Shown piece after piece: positions 42,341 to 50,824 of a DNA stretch of 64,000 nucleotides (its first letter is position 1; each line of letters opens with the position of its first letter). This DNA comes from Aridibaculum aurantiacum (GTDB lineage Bacteria; Bacteroidota; Bacteroidia; Chitinophagales; Chitinophagaceae). The stretch spans positions 2,108,001-2,172,000 of the forward strand of contig NZ_JAFEWC010000001.1 of assembly GCF_017355875.1 (NCBI RefSeq). Direction: 5' to 3'. Under the pieces are notes generated by a model. The model had not been told where the DNA came from, did no database searches, and worked only from the letters and a program-made list of their open reading frames with translations. The translations under genes and the position numbers were made by a program.

Positions 42341-45199
42341 ATGAAACAATTAGCTATACTTATTCCAGTTCTTTTTTTTTCCTTTTCTACTCTATTTGCA
42401 CAGATCAATATCACCGGTGTGGTACGCGACAAGCAATCAGGGCTTACTGTGCAGTCTGCTACTGTTACATTGCAAAATGTTTCGGATACCACTTATAAAA
42501 GAAGTGTATTAACGGATACTTCAGGAAGGTTTCGTTTTGTGGTTTTAGAGCCTGATACATTCCGCATTAGCTTTTCAACCATTGGTTATGGCAGTGCTAC
42601 AACAGGACTTAGAGTAGATACTGCGGATGTTGATCTAGGCACAGTAGATCTTGTTATAGAAGCTGGTGTATTGGCAGGTGTTACTGTTACCGCATCTATT
42701 GCTCCTGTAACACAAAAGCAAGACACGGTACAGTACAATGCAAACCAATTTAAAGTAAACCCGGATGCTACCGTAGAAGACCTTGCGCGCAAGATGCCCG
42801 GTATAACCATAGAGGGCGGACAAGTGAAAGCACAGGGCGAAAATGTACAACGTGTAACTATAGATGGTCGTGAGTTTTTTGGAGATGATGCCACTGCTGC
42901 GTTAAGAAATCTACCTGCAGAAATAGTAGATAAGATCCAGGTTTTTGACAGGCTAAGCGACCAGGCGCAATTCACAGGTATTGATGACGGCAATACTACT
43001 AAGGGCATCAACATTGTTACAAAAGCAAACATGCGCAATGGCCAGTTTGGTCGGGTGTTTGCCGGCTATGGCACCGATGGCAGGTATCATGCTGGTGGTA
43101 ATACTACTTTCTTAAATGGCAACAGGAAAATATCCTTAGTTGGAAACTTCAATAACATCAACCAACAGAACTTTGGCCAGCAAGACTTATTAGGCGTTAC
43201 AAGTTCTGCACGTGGCGGTGGTCGCGGTGGCGGCGGTGGTGGTCGTGGAGGTGGTGGACCTCGTGGAGGAGGAGGTGGCGGTGGCGGAAATGCAGGCAAC
43301 TTCCTGGTAGGTCAGCAGAATGGTATTAACCGCACCAATGCATTTGGTGTAAACTATGCTGACAACTGGGGTACAAAGGCAAATATTGCAGCCAGCTATT
43401 TTTTCAATAACACCAACAACTTTACCGACCAGGTGCTTAATCGCCAGTACTTCTTGCGCAGTGTACCCAATTTGTTTCAAACGAACATCAATAACAGTCG
43501 CAACAACAACCACCGGGTAAATGCAAGGCTTGAGTACAGGATAGATTCATTCAACCAGTTGATCATTACGCCAAACATCAGTATCCAGCAAAACAGTTCT
43601 GTGCGAGATGTGGTTACTACTTTCTATAACCAAACCACTTCATCGCCTGTAAGCAGAACCAGTAATGTGAACAATAGCGATAGGATAGGAGCCAACATCA
43701 ACAACAATATCTTATACCGCCACTCTTTTAGAAAAAGAGGCAGAACTTTTTCCATCAACCTGAACACATCGTATAACAACCGCAATGGCGAAGTTTATAC
43801 TTTACTTGATACGGCTGTTACCTCTACAGGTATGAATGGAGATTCTACTTTAAGAAGATTTACTGACCAAACAAGTAATGGCTTGTCTGTTTCATCGAGC
43901 CTTGTATACACAGAACCGGTAAGTGAAAATGCGCAGTTGCAGTTTAGCTACAACCCAAGTTTTTCACGTAATAATTCAAACCAGCAAGCGTATGAATTTG
44001 ATAAGCCTTCTAACGGTTATTCAAATTTCAACCCGCAGCTATCAAGCAAGTTTGACAATACAACGAAAGCGCAGAATGCCGGTATTGCTTATCGTTATTC
44101 AACGCGTGATAACCAATTCTCACTGGGTGCAAACTACCAGCAATCGCAATTGAACAGCGACCAGGAGTTTCCGCTGCCGCTAAAAGTGAACAAGACCTTC
44201 AATAACATTTTGCCCAATGCTATGCTGCGTTTGAAGACGTCAGAAAGAAGTAACATCAGAATGTTCTATAGGGCTCGCACCAATAATCCTTCTGTTAACC
44301 AATTGCAGGATGTAATAGATATTACCAATCTTCCTTTTGTAACGGCTGGTAATCCTGAACTGGAGCAACAGTTTACACATACACTCAGCACCCGTTATAC
44401 ATTTACCAATACACAAAAAGGTTTGTTGTTTGTAGGGAATGTATTTCTTGAATCTGCTAAAGATTATATTTCCAATGCTACATTCATTCCTGTTCGCGGC
44501 GACTCTTCCCTGGCAAATGGTATTGTTTTGAAAAGCGGACAACAGCTAAGCAAGCCTGTTAACTTAGATGGTTTCCTAAGCGTACGTTCATTCCTGACCT
44601 TTGCAGTGCCTTTAAAGTTCATCAAATCCAACTTTAATCTGAACGGTGGCGTTACTTACAACAGGTTGCCGGGTATCATCAACAACCAGCAGAATATGTC
44701 GAACAACATGACGTATACGCTTGGTAGTGTGGTGGCAAGTAATGTGAGCCAATATGTTGATTTCACTGTTTCATATTCGGCCAACTTCAATACGGTGCGC
44801 AATGAATTGCAGAAGCAGCTTAACCAGAAGTATTTCTCGCATGTGGCAGGCTTACAGTTAAACCTGCTTTCTAAAAATGGTTGGTTCTTCCAGAATGACC
44901 TGAACCAGCAGTTGTATCGTGGTTTAACCGAAGGTTTTAACCAGGATTTTTTTCTATGGAATATGTCGGTTGGTAAAAAAATGTTGAAGAACCAATTGGG
45001 AGAACTGAAGTTGAGTGTATTTGACTTGCTAAAACAAAACCAAAGCATCACGCGTAATGTTACAGATAGCTATATAGAAGATGAGCAGAACCAGGTACTG
45101 CAACAATACTTCATGCTCACCTTTACGTATAACCTCCGCAACTTTGGTAGCGGACCTGCAAGGCAAGCAGGAAGAGGAGGAGGAGGAAGACAGTTCTAG
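42341..45199 (+). CDS. TonB-dependent receptor-like outer-membrane beta-barrel protein with Gly/Arg tract
   Basis: The product is 952 aa with a signal peptide (to about residue 20, LFAQ). Residues about 22-105 are a carboxypeptidase-regulatory-like beta-sandwich (INITGVVRDKQSGLTVQSAT). The plug-like region includes VTIDGREFFGDDATAALRNL. From about 320 a long beta-barrel (Outer membrane protein beta-barrel family 3) extends to the C-terminus. An inserted Gly/Arg tract with RGGGRGGGGGG character spans about residues 290-317, and the last ~10 residues are again Gly/Arg-rich. The protein may take up a large nutrient or act as a surface barrel. No SusD-like partner is adjacent. Confidence 0.85.
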   Translation: MKQLAILIPVLFFSFSTLFAQINITGVVRDKQSGLTVQSATVTLQNVSDTTYKRSVLTDTSGRFRFVVLEPDTFRISFSTIGYGSATTGLRVDTADVDLGTVDLVIEAGVLAGVTVTASIAPVTQKQDTVQYNANQFKVNPDATVEDLARKMPGITIEGGQVKAQGENVQRVTIDGREFFGDDATAALRNLPAEIVDKIQVFDRLSDQAQFTGIDDGNTTKGINIVTKANMRNGQFGRVFAGYGTDGRYHAGGNTTFLNGNRKISLVGNFNNINQQNFGQQDLLGVTSSARGGGRGGGGGGRGGGGPRGGGGGGGGNAGNFLVGQQNGINRTNAFGVNYADNWGTKANIAASYFFNNTNNFTDQVLNRQYFLRSVPNLFQTNINNSRNNNHRVNARLEYRIDSFNQLIITPNISIQQNSSVRDVVTTFYNQTTSSPVSRTSNVNNSDRIGANINNNILYRHSFRKRGRTFSINLNTSYNNRNGEVYTLLDTAVTSTGMNGDSTLRRFTDQTSNGLSVSSSLVYTEPVSENAQLQFSYNPSFSRNNSNQQAYEFDKPSNGYSNFNPQLSSKFDNTTKAQNAGIAYRYSTRDNQFSLGANYQQSQLNSDQEFPLPLKVNKTFNNILPNAMLRLKTSERSNIRMFYRARTNNPSVNQLQDVIDITNLPFVTAGNPELEQQFTHTLSTRYTFTNTQKGLLFVGNVFLESAKDYISNATFIPVRGDSSLANGIVLKSGQQLSKPVNLDGFLSVRSFLTFAVPLKFIKSNFNLNGGVTYNRLPGIINNQQNMSNNMTYTLGSVVASNVSQYVDFTVSYSANFNTVRNELQKQLNQKYFSHVAGLQLNLLSKNGWFFQNDLNQQLYRGLTEGFNQDFFLWNMSVGKKMLKNQLGELKLSVFDLLKQNQSITRNVTDSYIEDEQNQVLQQYFMLTFTYNLRNFGSGPARQAGRGGGGRQF

Positions 45200-45214
45200 T
45201 GGTTAAGTGTAAGG

Positions 45215-45330
45215 ATATAGATGCTGGATACTGGATACATGATATTGGATACTTGATTTTGGATCGTTGAAAGTTGTCTCAATCTAAAATCCTAAATCCC
45301 TAAATCTAAAATCCCTCATCTCCCTCTACC
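45215..45330. repeat. Quasi-repeat tract before the UbiD gene
   Basis: ATGCTGGATACTGGATACATGATATTGGATACTTG words (about 45220-45255) and AATCTAAAATCCTAAATCCC words (45281-45315) repeat with small changes. It is non-coding and shares GATGCTGGAT with 26.05 and 33.66 kb. Confidence 0.5.
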
Positions 45331-45334
45331 TTCG
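45327..45334 (+). promoter_or_regulatory. -7-like promoter box TACCTTCG
   Basis: A TAnnTTCG box ending 19 bp before ATG 45354, the same arrangement as at 35438. Confidence 0.4.
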
Positions 45335-45353
45335 CTGGCAGAAAAACTTGGTT

Positions 45354-47192
45354 ATGGCATACCGCTCGTTAGAAGAATGTTTGATTGACCTGGAGAAACA
45401 CAATCACCTGGTAAGGATAAAAGAAGAAGTAGACCCTTACCTGGAGATGGCTGCCATTCATTTACGTGTGCATGAAGCGGGTGGACCAGCCTTACTTTTT
45501 GAAAATGTAAAAGGTTCGAGATTTCGTGCAGCTTCAAACATCTTCGGCACCTTAGAACGTGGCAAGTTCCTATTCAGGGATAGTATGCATCTTGTAAAGC
45601 AACTGGTGGAGCTGAAGAATGACCCGATGAAAGCCATCAAGCAGCCATTCAAGAATATTACTACCGGCCTTGCAGCCTTCAAAGCTTTGCCTCTAAAAGA
45701 TCCTTCAAATAAACCTGTAATGCACCAGCAGGTACAGGTAGCAGACCTGCCGCTTATTCATCACTGGCCAAAAGATGGGGGCGCATTCGTTACGCTTCCG
45801 CAGGTGTATACTGAAGACATAGATCAACCAGGTATCATGAAAGCCAACCTGGGTATGTACCGAATACAGCTTTCAGGAAATGAATACGAACTAAATAAAG
45901 AGATCGGCCTGCACTACCAGCTGCATCGCGGTATAGGTGTACATCAAACTAAGGCTAATAAAAAAGGTCAGCCGCTAAAAGTAAGCTGCTTCGTTGGCGG
46001 GCCTCCATCACATACACTTTCTGCAGTTATGCCTCTGCCAGAGGGCATCAGTGAAATGACCTTTGCAGGTGCTTTAGGACAAAGAAGATTCCGCTATACT
46101 TACCAGGACGGCTATTGCTTAAGTACAGATGCTGATTTTGTGATTACCGGTGAAGTTTACCCGGGAGAAAATAAACCTGAAGGACCATTTGGTGATCACC
46201 TGGGTTATTATAGCCTCACGCATCCATTCCCGCTGATGCGGGTGCATAAAGTGTATGCACGCAAAGATGCTATATGGCCGTTTACCGTTGTGGGCCGGCC
46301 ACCACAGGAAGACACAACTTTCGGAGCACTCATTCATGAAATAGCAGGTAGCGCTTTGCAGGTAGAAATTCCTGGATTGAAAGAAGTGAATGCTGTGGAT
46401 GCTGCTGGTGTTCATCCTTTATTACTGGCAGTAGGTAGCGAAAGGTATACGCCGTACATGCCTGCTAAACAACCCGCAGAGCTGCTTACCATTGCTAATC
46501 ATATTTTAGGTAAAGGACAACTGAGCCTTGCAAAATTTTTATTCATTACAGCTGATGATGATAATAAAGTAGATGCGCATCATATAGAACCTTTTTTTAA
46601 ATACCTGCTGCAGCGGATAGACCTGCAGCGTGATGTTCATTTTTATACAAATACTACTATAGACACTTTAGATTATTCCGGTACAGGATTGAACAGTGGC
46701 AGCAAGGTTGTTTTTGCCGCTTATGGTGAAGTGTTGCGTGAGCTATGTACAGAAGCACCAGCAGCACTAAAGGAGTTGCAAGGTTTTCATAATCCCCAGG
46801 TTTGTATACCCGGAGTAGTAGCCTTACAAGGTGCTGCGTTTGTTTCGTACGAAGAAACAGAACTGGAAATAGAGCGGTTCAACGAACAGCTCACAAATAA
46901 AGTGGAAGAGCTCGCAACTGCTCCTTTTATCATCTTGTGCGATGATAGCTCATTTGCAAGCGCAACCCTCAACAACTTTCTTTGGATCGCCTTCACGCGT
47001 TGCAATCCTTCGCATGATATACATGGCATTGCTTCTTTTGTAAAACATAAACATTGGGGCTGCAAAGGACCATTGGTCATAGATGCAAGGGTAAAACCGC
47101 ATCATGCACCTGCCTTAGAACATGATCCTGCGGTAGAAAAGCGGGTGGACAGGTTGTTTGAGAAAGGTGGAAGCTTGCATGGCATCATATAA
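45354..47192 (+). CDS. UbiD family prenylated-FMN-dependent decarboxylase
   Basis: The product is 612 aa from ATG 45354. UbiD motifs include EAGGPALLFENVKGSRF near residue 40 and KEIGLHYQLHRGIGVHQ in the centre. A region EGPFGDHLGYYSLTHPFPLMRVHK (about 276-299) contains the conserved Glu-Asp-His-Gly-like segment, and RPPQEDTTFGALIHEIAGS follows. The length suits the Bacteroidota branch linked to menaquinone biosynthesis (futalosine or UbiD-like late step), but the substrate is inferred. The flavin cofactor prenyltransferase (UbiX) is not adjacent. A bidirectional terminator follows. Confidence 0.85.
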   Translation: MAYRSLEECLIDLEKHNHLVRIKEEVDPYLEMAAIHLRVHEAGGPALLFENVKGSRFRAASNIFGTLERGKFLFRDSMHLVKQLVELKNDPMKAIKQPFKNITTGLAAFKALPLKDPSNKPVMHQQVQVADLPLIHHWPKDGGAFVTLPQVYTEDIDQPGIMKANLGMYRIQLSGNEYELNKEIGLHYQLHRGIGVHQTKANKKGQPLKVSCFVGGPPSHTLSAVMPLPEGISEMTFAGALGQRRFRYTYQDGYCLSTDADFVITGEVYPGENKPEGPFGDHLGYYSLTHPFPLMRVHKVYARKDAIWPFTVVGRPPQEDTTFGALIHEIAGSALQVEIPGLKEVNAVDAAGVHPLLLAVGSERYTPYMPAKQPAELLTIANHILGKGQLSLAKFLFITADDDNKVDAHHIEPFFKYLLQRIDLQRDVHFYTNTTIDTLDYSGTGLNSGSKVVFAAYGEVLRELCTEAPAALKELQGFHNPQVCIPGVVALQGAAFVSYEETELEIERFNEQLTNKVEELATAPFIILCDDSSFASATLNNFLWIAFTRCNPSHDIHGIASFVKHKHWGCKGPLVIDARVKPHHAPALEHDPAVEKRVDRLFEKGGSLHGII

Positions 47193-47198
47193 AAAACA

Positions 47199-47223
47199 AA
47201 AGGTGCCATGGTGTGGCACCTTT
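47199..47223. terminator. Bidirectional terminator, UbiD / L,D-transpeptidase
   Basis: A perfect 10-bp stem (AAAGGTGCCA with TGGCACCTTT) and 5-nt loop between convergent genes. Confidence 0.75.
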
Positions 47224-47243
47224 CTAAGAAAGCTTGATCATTT

Positions 47244-48899
47244 TTATTTTGTAGCCATAGCTGGTTGAGCAGGTACGCCAAACATTTTCTTCGCCAGTTT
47301 TTCATCGTGGCCATATATGTCGTCCCTGAAGTTTAATCTTCCCTGCTCATCAACCCATGCAGTATAGTAGGTGATGAACACCGGAACCGGTTGTTTCAGT
47401 TTTACATATTTTTCAGTGCCGCTGTTCATTGCTGCATTGATCTTTTCAGGAGTCCATTCAGGATCATTTCTAAGAAGATAGTTTGCCATCTTTTCAGGTT
47501 CTTGCAATCTTATACAGCCATGGCTAAATGCTCTTTTATCGCGGCTGAATAAGCTTTTAGAAGGCGTGTCGTGAAAATAGATATTGAAGCTGTTAGGGAA
47601 GAGGAATTTTACTTTTCCCAATGCATTGCCAGCACCAGGCAGTTGCCTTACCACCGGCAGGTCTCCACCATCTTTCACTATCTCCATATTCTGTCCTGCC
47701 AGGTAATTAGGGTTACGCGACATAGCAGGTAAGATCTCTTCACGAACTATGCTGGGAGGTACATTCCAATAAGGACTGAAAACAACCTGGTCAAGATCAT
47801 CCGTGAAAATCACTGTGTTGTTTCCTTCTTTTCCAACTACAACATTCATATCAAAAACCTTTTTTTCGCCCTCCATTACATGCATCACAAACTCTGGAAT
47901 ATTCACCAGTATCAGGTTGCCTTCTGGTTTTGAAGGTAGCCAACGCATCCTGTCAAGATTAATAAGAAGCTTTTGTATGGCCTGCTCTACAGGCATATTC
48001 AGTTCTTTTATGGTAGAGGCAGCTATCACACCATCCGGCGTGTAACCATGTCTTTCCTGGAAGTTTTTAATAACTGGCTCCAGCGATGGATCATACACCA
48101 TGGTGGTATCTTGTCCATTGTATTCGCCTGAGAGTTGTAAGCGTTTTTTGATTGCTAGTATGGTAGGAGAAGAAGCACCGGGTTTCAAAGATTTTTCTTT
48201 CGATTCAATTATTGGCCATCCACCTTTTTTAGCCACCTCCATATAACGCCCCAGGTATTCTTTCAGTTTCCGGTACGATTCGTTGATGTCTTCGTAATAT
48301 TTATCGTCCTTATGCTTTTTTGTAAGTAAAGAGTCAGCAAGTTTCAATGGATCTGTTTTCTTCAGAGGAATAAAACGCTCCATTTCTTTACGTTTTACAT
48401 AACCTTCTTCATACAGTTCCAATCCATGTTCTATAAACAGGCGTGTAAGAATAAGTTCTGTTTGAATAGTAGAGCGGTCTGTAGCGCTTATAGAAACATT
48501 GCTTGCGGTAAAAAGATCATCCATTTTTCGTTTCAGCTTTTCATCACGCTGCAGGCTATCCGACCTGTATTCTGCATCATAATGAAAGAGATTCCAGAAA
48601 CCTTTTGCTTGTTCTGTTAAACCTTCAGAAGAAAACCATGCAAACTGGTAGTTGCGCGCATTGTAAAAACTGGTAATCCGTCGTTTTACTTTATCAGATG
48701 TATTAATAGAATCTATGTAAGTGGCCACTGTAAGGCTGTCAATGAAAATATCATTATAGGCATTAGCCTGTGTAATACTGTAGTCCCTGGAGGATATCTT
48801 TTTCTCCTTTTCAGTCTTTTTCTCTGATTGCTGATCGCCGGAGGAATTACATGCTATAAAGAGTAAAGTGCATGCTAATGCAAAGAGTGTGTTTTTCAT
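47244..48899 (-). CDS. L,D-transpeptidase (YcbB/LdtD-type) lipoprotein
   Basis: The product is 551 aa from ATG 48899, giving a lipoprotein signal (MKNTLFALACTLLFIAC, Cys17). A helical scaffold region (about 50-230) comes first. It is followed by a peptidoglycan-binding-type repeat, where SSPTILAIKKRLQLSGEY and NFQERHGYTPDGVI are typical. A YkuD catalytic domain then contains SHGCIRL with nucleophile Cys462, preceded by the conserved His in that motif. This LdtD layout cross-links peptidoglycan stem peptides through 3-3 bonds. It is lipid-anchored, probably in the periplasm, and monocistronic. Confidence 0.9.
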   Translation of the reverse strand: MKNTLFALACTLLFIACNSSGDQQSEKKTEKEKKISSRDYSITQANAYNDIFIDSLTVATYIDSINTSDKVKRRITSFYNARNYQFAWFSSEGLTEQAKGFWNLFHYDAEYRSDSLQRDEKLKRKMDDLFTASNVSISATDRSTIQTELILTRLFIEHGLELYEEGYVKRKEMERFIPLKKTDPLKLADSLLTKKHKDDKYYEDINESYRKLKEYLGRYMEVAKKGGWPIIESKEKSLKPGASSPTILAIKKRLQLSGEYNGQDTTMVYDPSLEPVIKNFQERHGYTPDGVIAASTIKELNMPVEQAIQKLLINLDRMRWLPSKPEGNLILVNIPEFVMHVMEGEKKVFDMNVVVGKEGNNTVIFTDDLDQVVFSPYWNVPPSIVREEILPAMSRNPNYLAGQNMEIVKDGGDLPVVRQLPGAGNALGKVKFLFPNSFNIYFHDTPSKSLFSRDKRAFSHGCIRLQEPEKMANYLLRNDPEWTPEKINAAMNSGTEKYVKLKQPVPVFITYYTAWVDEQGRLNFRDDIYGHDEKLAKKMFGVPAQPAMATK

Positions 48900-49087
48900 A
48901 CCGGGTATTTTGCAAAAGGTATGCCTGTTACTAGAGGCAAATAAGTAGCTGATCATAAGCAGCTAACGACTGCATACAAATAAAATCTATGTTAAGCAAG
49001 GTTCTTTGAGCATTGATTGTTTTACATAAGCGTGGAGCTTCTTCAACAATGACCTTAATTTAAAATGCACGGGTTATGACATTTTGT
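48900..49087. other. Intergenic gap without recognisable features
   Basis: Upstream of the L,D-transpeptidase I see no gene or RNA before the terminator of the next minus-strand gene. Confidence 0.4.
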
Positions 49088-49123
49088 AAAAAATGAAGCC
49101 ATAGCAATTCTGCCATGGCTTCA
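49088..49123 (-). terminator. Terminator of the LHQLQN-family gene
   Basis: Minus strand: a TGAAGCCAT/ATGGCTTCA stem followed by six T, about 95 bp beyond the stop of the gene at 49218-49616. Confidence 0.75.
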
Positions 49124-49217
49124 TAAAACACCTTAGACTATTAAATACCATGAACAAGGTAAACAGGATATTTTGATTATCCAATAGCATTATAAAAACT
49201 TCATATTGATCTAGCCA

Positions 49218-49616
49218 TTACATATCAATATGAAGTTCTTCATTCATTAAAACGAAATACATGTTCTGCAACTGGTGGAGGTTCAGGTTCTTGTCGGAGA
49301 TTATTCCGGGTGTACTATTCACAGCAAATGATATTTCTATATTGTCACGCAACTGGTTGATGACGAACTTACCGGTCTTCGAATAGAAGACATTTGCATA
49401 ATAAAATCTTCTATGTTTTACCAGGTCGCATTTTTCTAGAACTTCTTTTGTTACAGGTATAGGCTCCAGTTCATCGTATTGTACTTCAATAAAGCTTCTT
49501 TCATTACCATCAGCTATCTCCAGTTCTACCCGGTTCCAAAGTACCTGGCTTACTCTTCCAATGCCTGCAGGGTGCTTCACCATGTTTCCTTTTCTTAATT
49601 CGTTATTAGCGATCAT
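49218..49616 (-). CDS. Small Bacteroidota protein with LHQLQNxYF motif, unknown
   Basis: The product is 132 aa. It starts IANNELRKGNMVKHPAG and ends NLNLHQLQNMYFVLMNEELHI, the layout of a family frequent in Bacteroidota genomes and their prophages. In that family an N-terminal (L/I)R.GN.V beta-barrel-like segment precedes the LHQLQN tail. There is no signal peptide or membrane helix. The function is unknown. The start has a GGAAAC-like upstream context only. It is divergent from the small gene at 49883. Confidence 0.6.
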   Translation of the reverse strand: MIANNELRKGNMVKHPAGIGRVSQVLWNRVELEIADGNERSFIEVQYDELEPIPVTKEVLEKCDLVKHRRFYYANVFYSKTGKFVINQLRDNIEISFAVNSTPGIISDKNLNLHQLQNMYFVLMNEELHIDM

Positions 49617-49882
49617 TACTGTGTAAGATTGTAATAAAAGTAAATATCATGATCATAAGCAACAAGAAGTAAATAACGGATTTTAAGGTGATTTAATATA
49701 AAGGCTTAAAACAGTTATCAACCCGTTTGTTGCTATTTTCTTCTCAATGTAAAATTCTCTTTATCTATAAAGCCAAGCATTGTATCTTGTTATAAGTTAC
49801 CGAAGTAGCAAAACAACCCTATACCTGGTAATTGTGTAGACGACCATACTGCAAGTTCTTTTGTATTTCAAAAACCAACAGA

Positions 49883-50137
49883 ATGATCACGATATCAATG
49901 TTCAGCCAGTTGAAAATGAAAGAACAGGCAGACATGCTATACCAGCATGGCGTGTATGTTGGCAAGCAGCGAAATGCTTTATATTCAATTGTTCTTTACC
50001 AGTTGGATAGTTTTTATGTAGAAGTTTACTACCGGAAGTACAGATTTTCTATTGTGAAAATCCATTGTTTCTGTTCTATAGACAAGCTACAGCCTTACTT
50101 GTGGCAAGTGAATGTAGATGTGCTTCTAAACGTATAA
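49883..50137 (+). CDS. Small conserved Bacteroidota protein (LYQLDxFYVEVYY type)
   Basis: The product is 84 aa from ATG 49883. An earlier ATG at 49832 has an unlikely N-terminus. The core ADMLYQHGVYVGKQRNALYS followed by IVLYQLDSFYVEVYYRKYRF, and a C-terminal CFCSIDKLQPYLWQVNVDVL, is a pattern I associate with a short Bacteroidota family of unknown function. It is soluble. Its position is between divergent and codirectional genes, and no operon partner is clear. Confidence 0.6.
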   Translation: MITISMFSQLKMKEQADMLYQHGVYVGKQRNALYSIVLYQLDSFYVEVYYRKYRFSIVKIHCFCSIDKLQPYLWQVNVDVLLNV

Positions 50138-50221
50138 TTAAAACCCTTAAATAGTTGTAACATAAATAGTAGCATAGCAAATTAATCAACAGGCGCGGGG
50201 CATTTTGAACTACTGTTTACC

Positions 50222-50229
50222 TATATTTG
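50222..50229 (+). promoter_or_regulatory. -7 promoter box TATATTTG
   Basis: A TAnnTTTG match 10 bp before the response regulator ATG. This is closer to the start than in other cases, so the leader would be very short. Confidence 0.35.
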
Positions 50230-50239
50230 AACCTCCTAA

Positions 50240-50692
50240 ATGAACCTAATGACAGACCAAGTTGCGGCTAAAAATATTGTTCTTTATGCAGATGATGATA
50301 CGGATGATTTGGAACTAGTAGCTGAAGCTTTTTCAAAATATCGTAATCATGTAGATCTTGTTACGGTTACTGACGGATTGCAAGCCTTATCATTTTTAAA
50401 GAACATTACCGACAATCAGAAAGTGCCTTGCCTGGTAATTCTTGACATCAATATGCCACGGCTTAATGGCCGCGAAACGCTACTGCGTATCCGCGAAATG
50501 GATAAGTATGATAACGTTCCTGCAATTTTATTCTCCACTTCATCTCAGCCATTCGATAAAGATTTTGCGGCAGCTAACAATGCTGGTTTTATCACAAAGC
50601 CACTTGATTACCGCCAGATGGATATCATAGCAGAGCAATTCATTGAACACTGTTCGGATGAAGTAAAGAAGAAGCTAAATAATTTGTTATAG
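50240..50692 (+). CDS. Single-domain response regulator (Rcp1-like)
   Basis: The product is 150 aa consisting only of a receiver domain. The acidic pocket is DDD (residues 18-20), the phosphorylatable Asp is 69 in LVILDINMP, the switch Thr is 100, and the conserved Lys is 120 in ITKPLDY. There is no output domain. The insert between strands matches the Rcp1-type receivers that pair with bacteriophytochromes or hybrid kinases. No histidine kinase is adjacent, so it is an orphan here. It presumably acts by protein interaction in the cytoplasm. Confidence 0.9.
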   Translation: MNLMTDQVAAKNIVLYADDDTDDLELVAEAFSKYRNHVDLVTVTDGLQALSFLKNITDNQKVPCLVILDINMPRLNGRETLLRIREMDKYDNVPAILFSTSSQPFDKDFAAANNAGFITKPLDYRQMDIIAEQFIEHCSDEVKKKLNNLL

Positions 50693-50824
50693 GCATCACA
50701 TCGACACTTTCCTTTTTTTTCCTGGGTATAATCTTATCATGGCAGATATTCTACCATGAACTTTGTATGCCTGTTTTTTATTTATCTTACACTGGTAGCT
50801 TAAGTTCACTAAACCAACTGTCAA

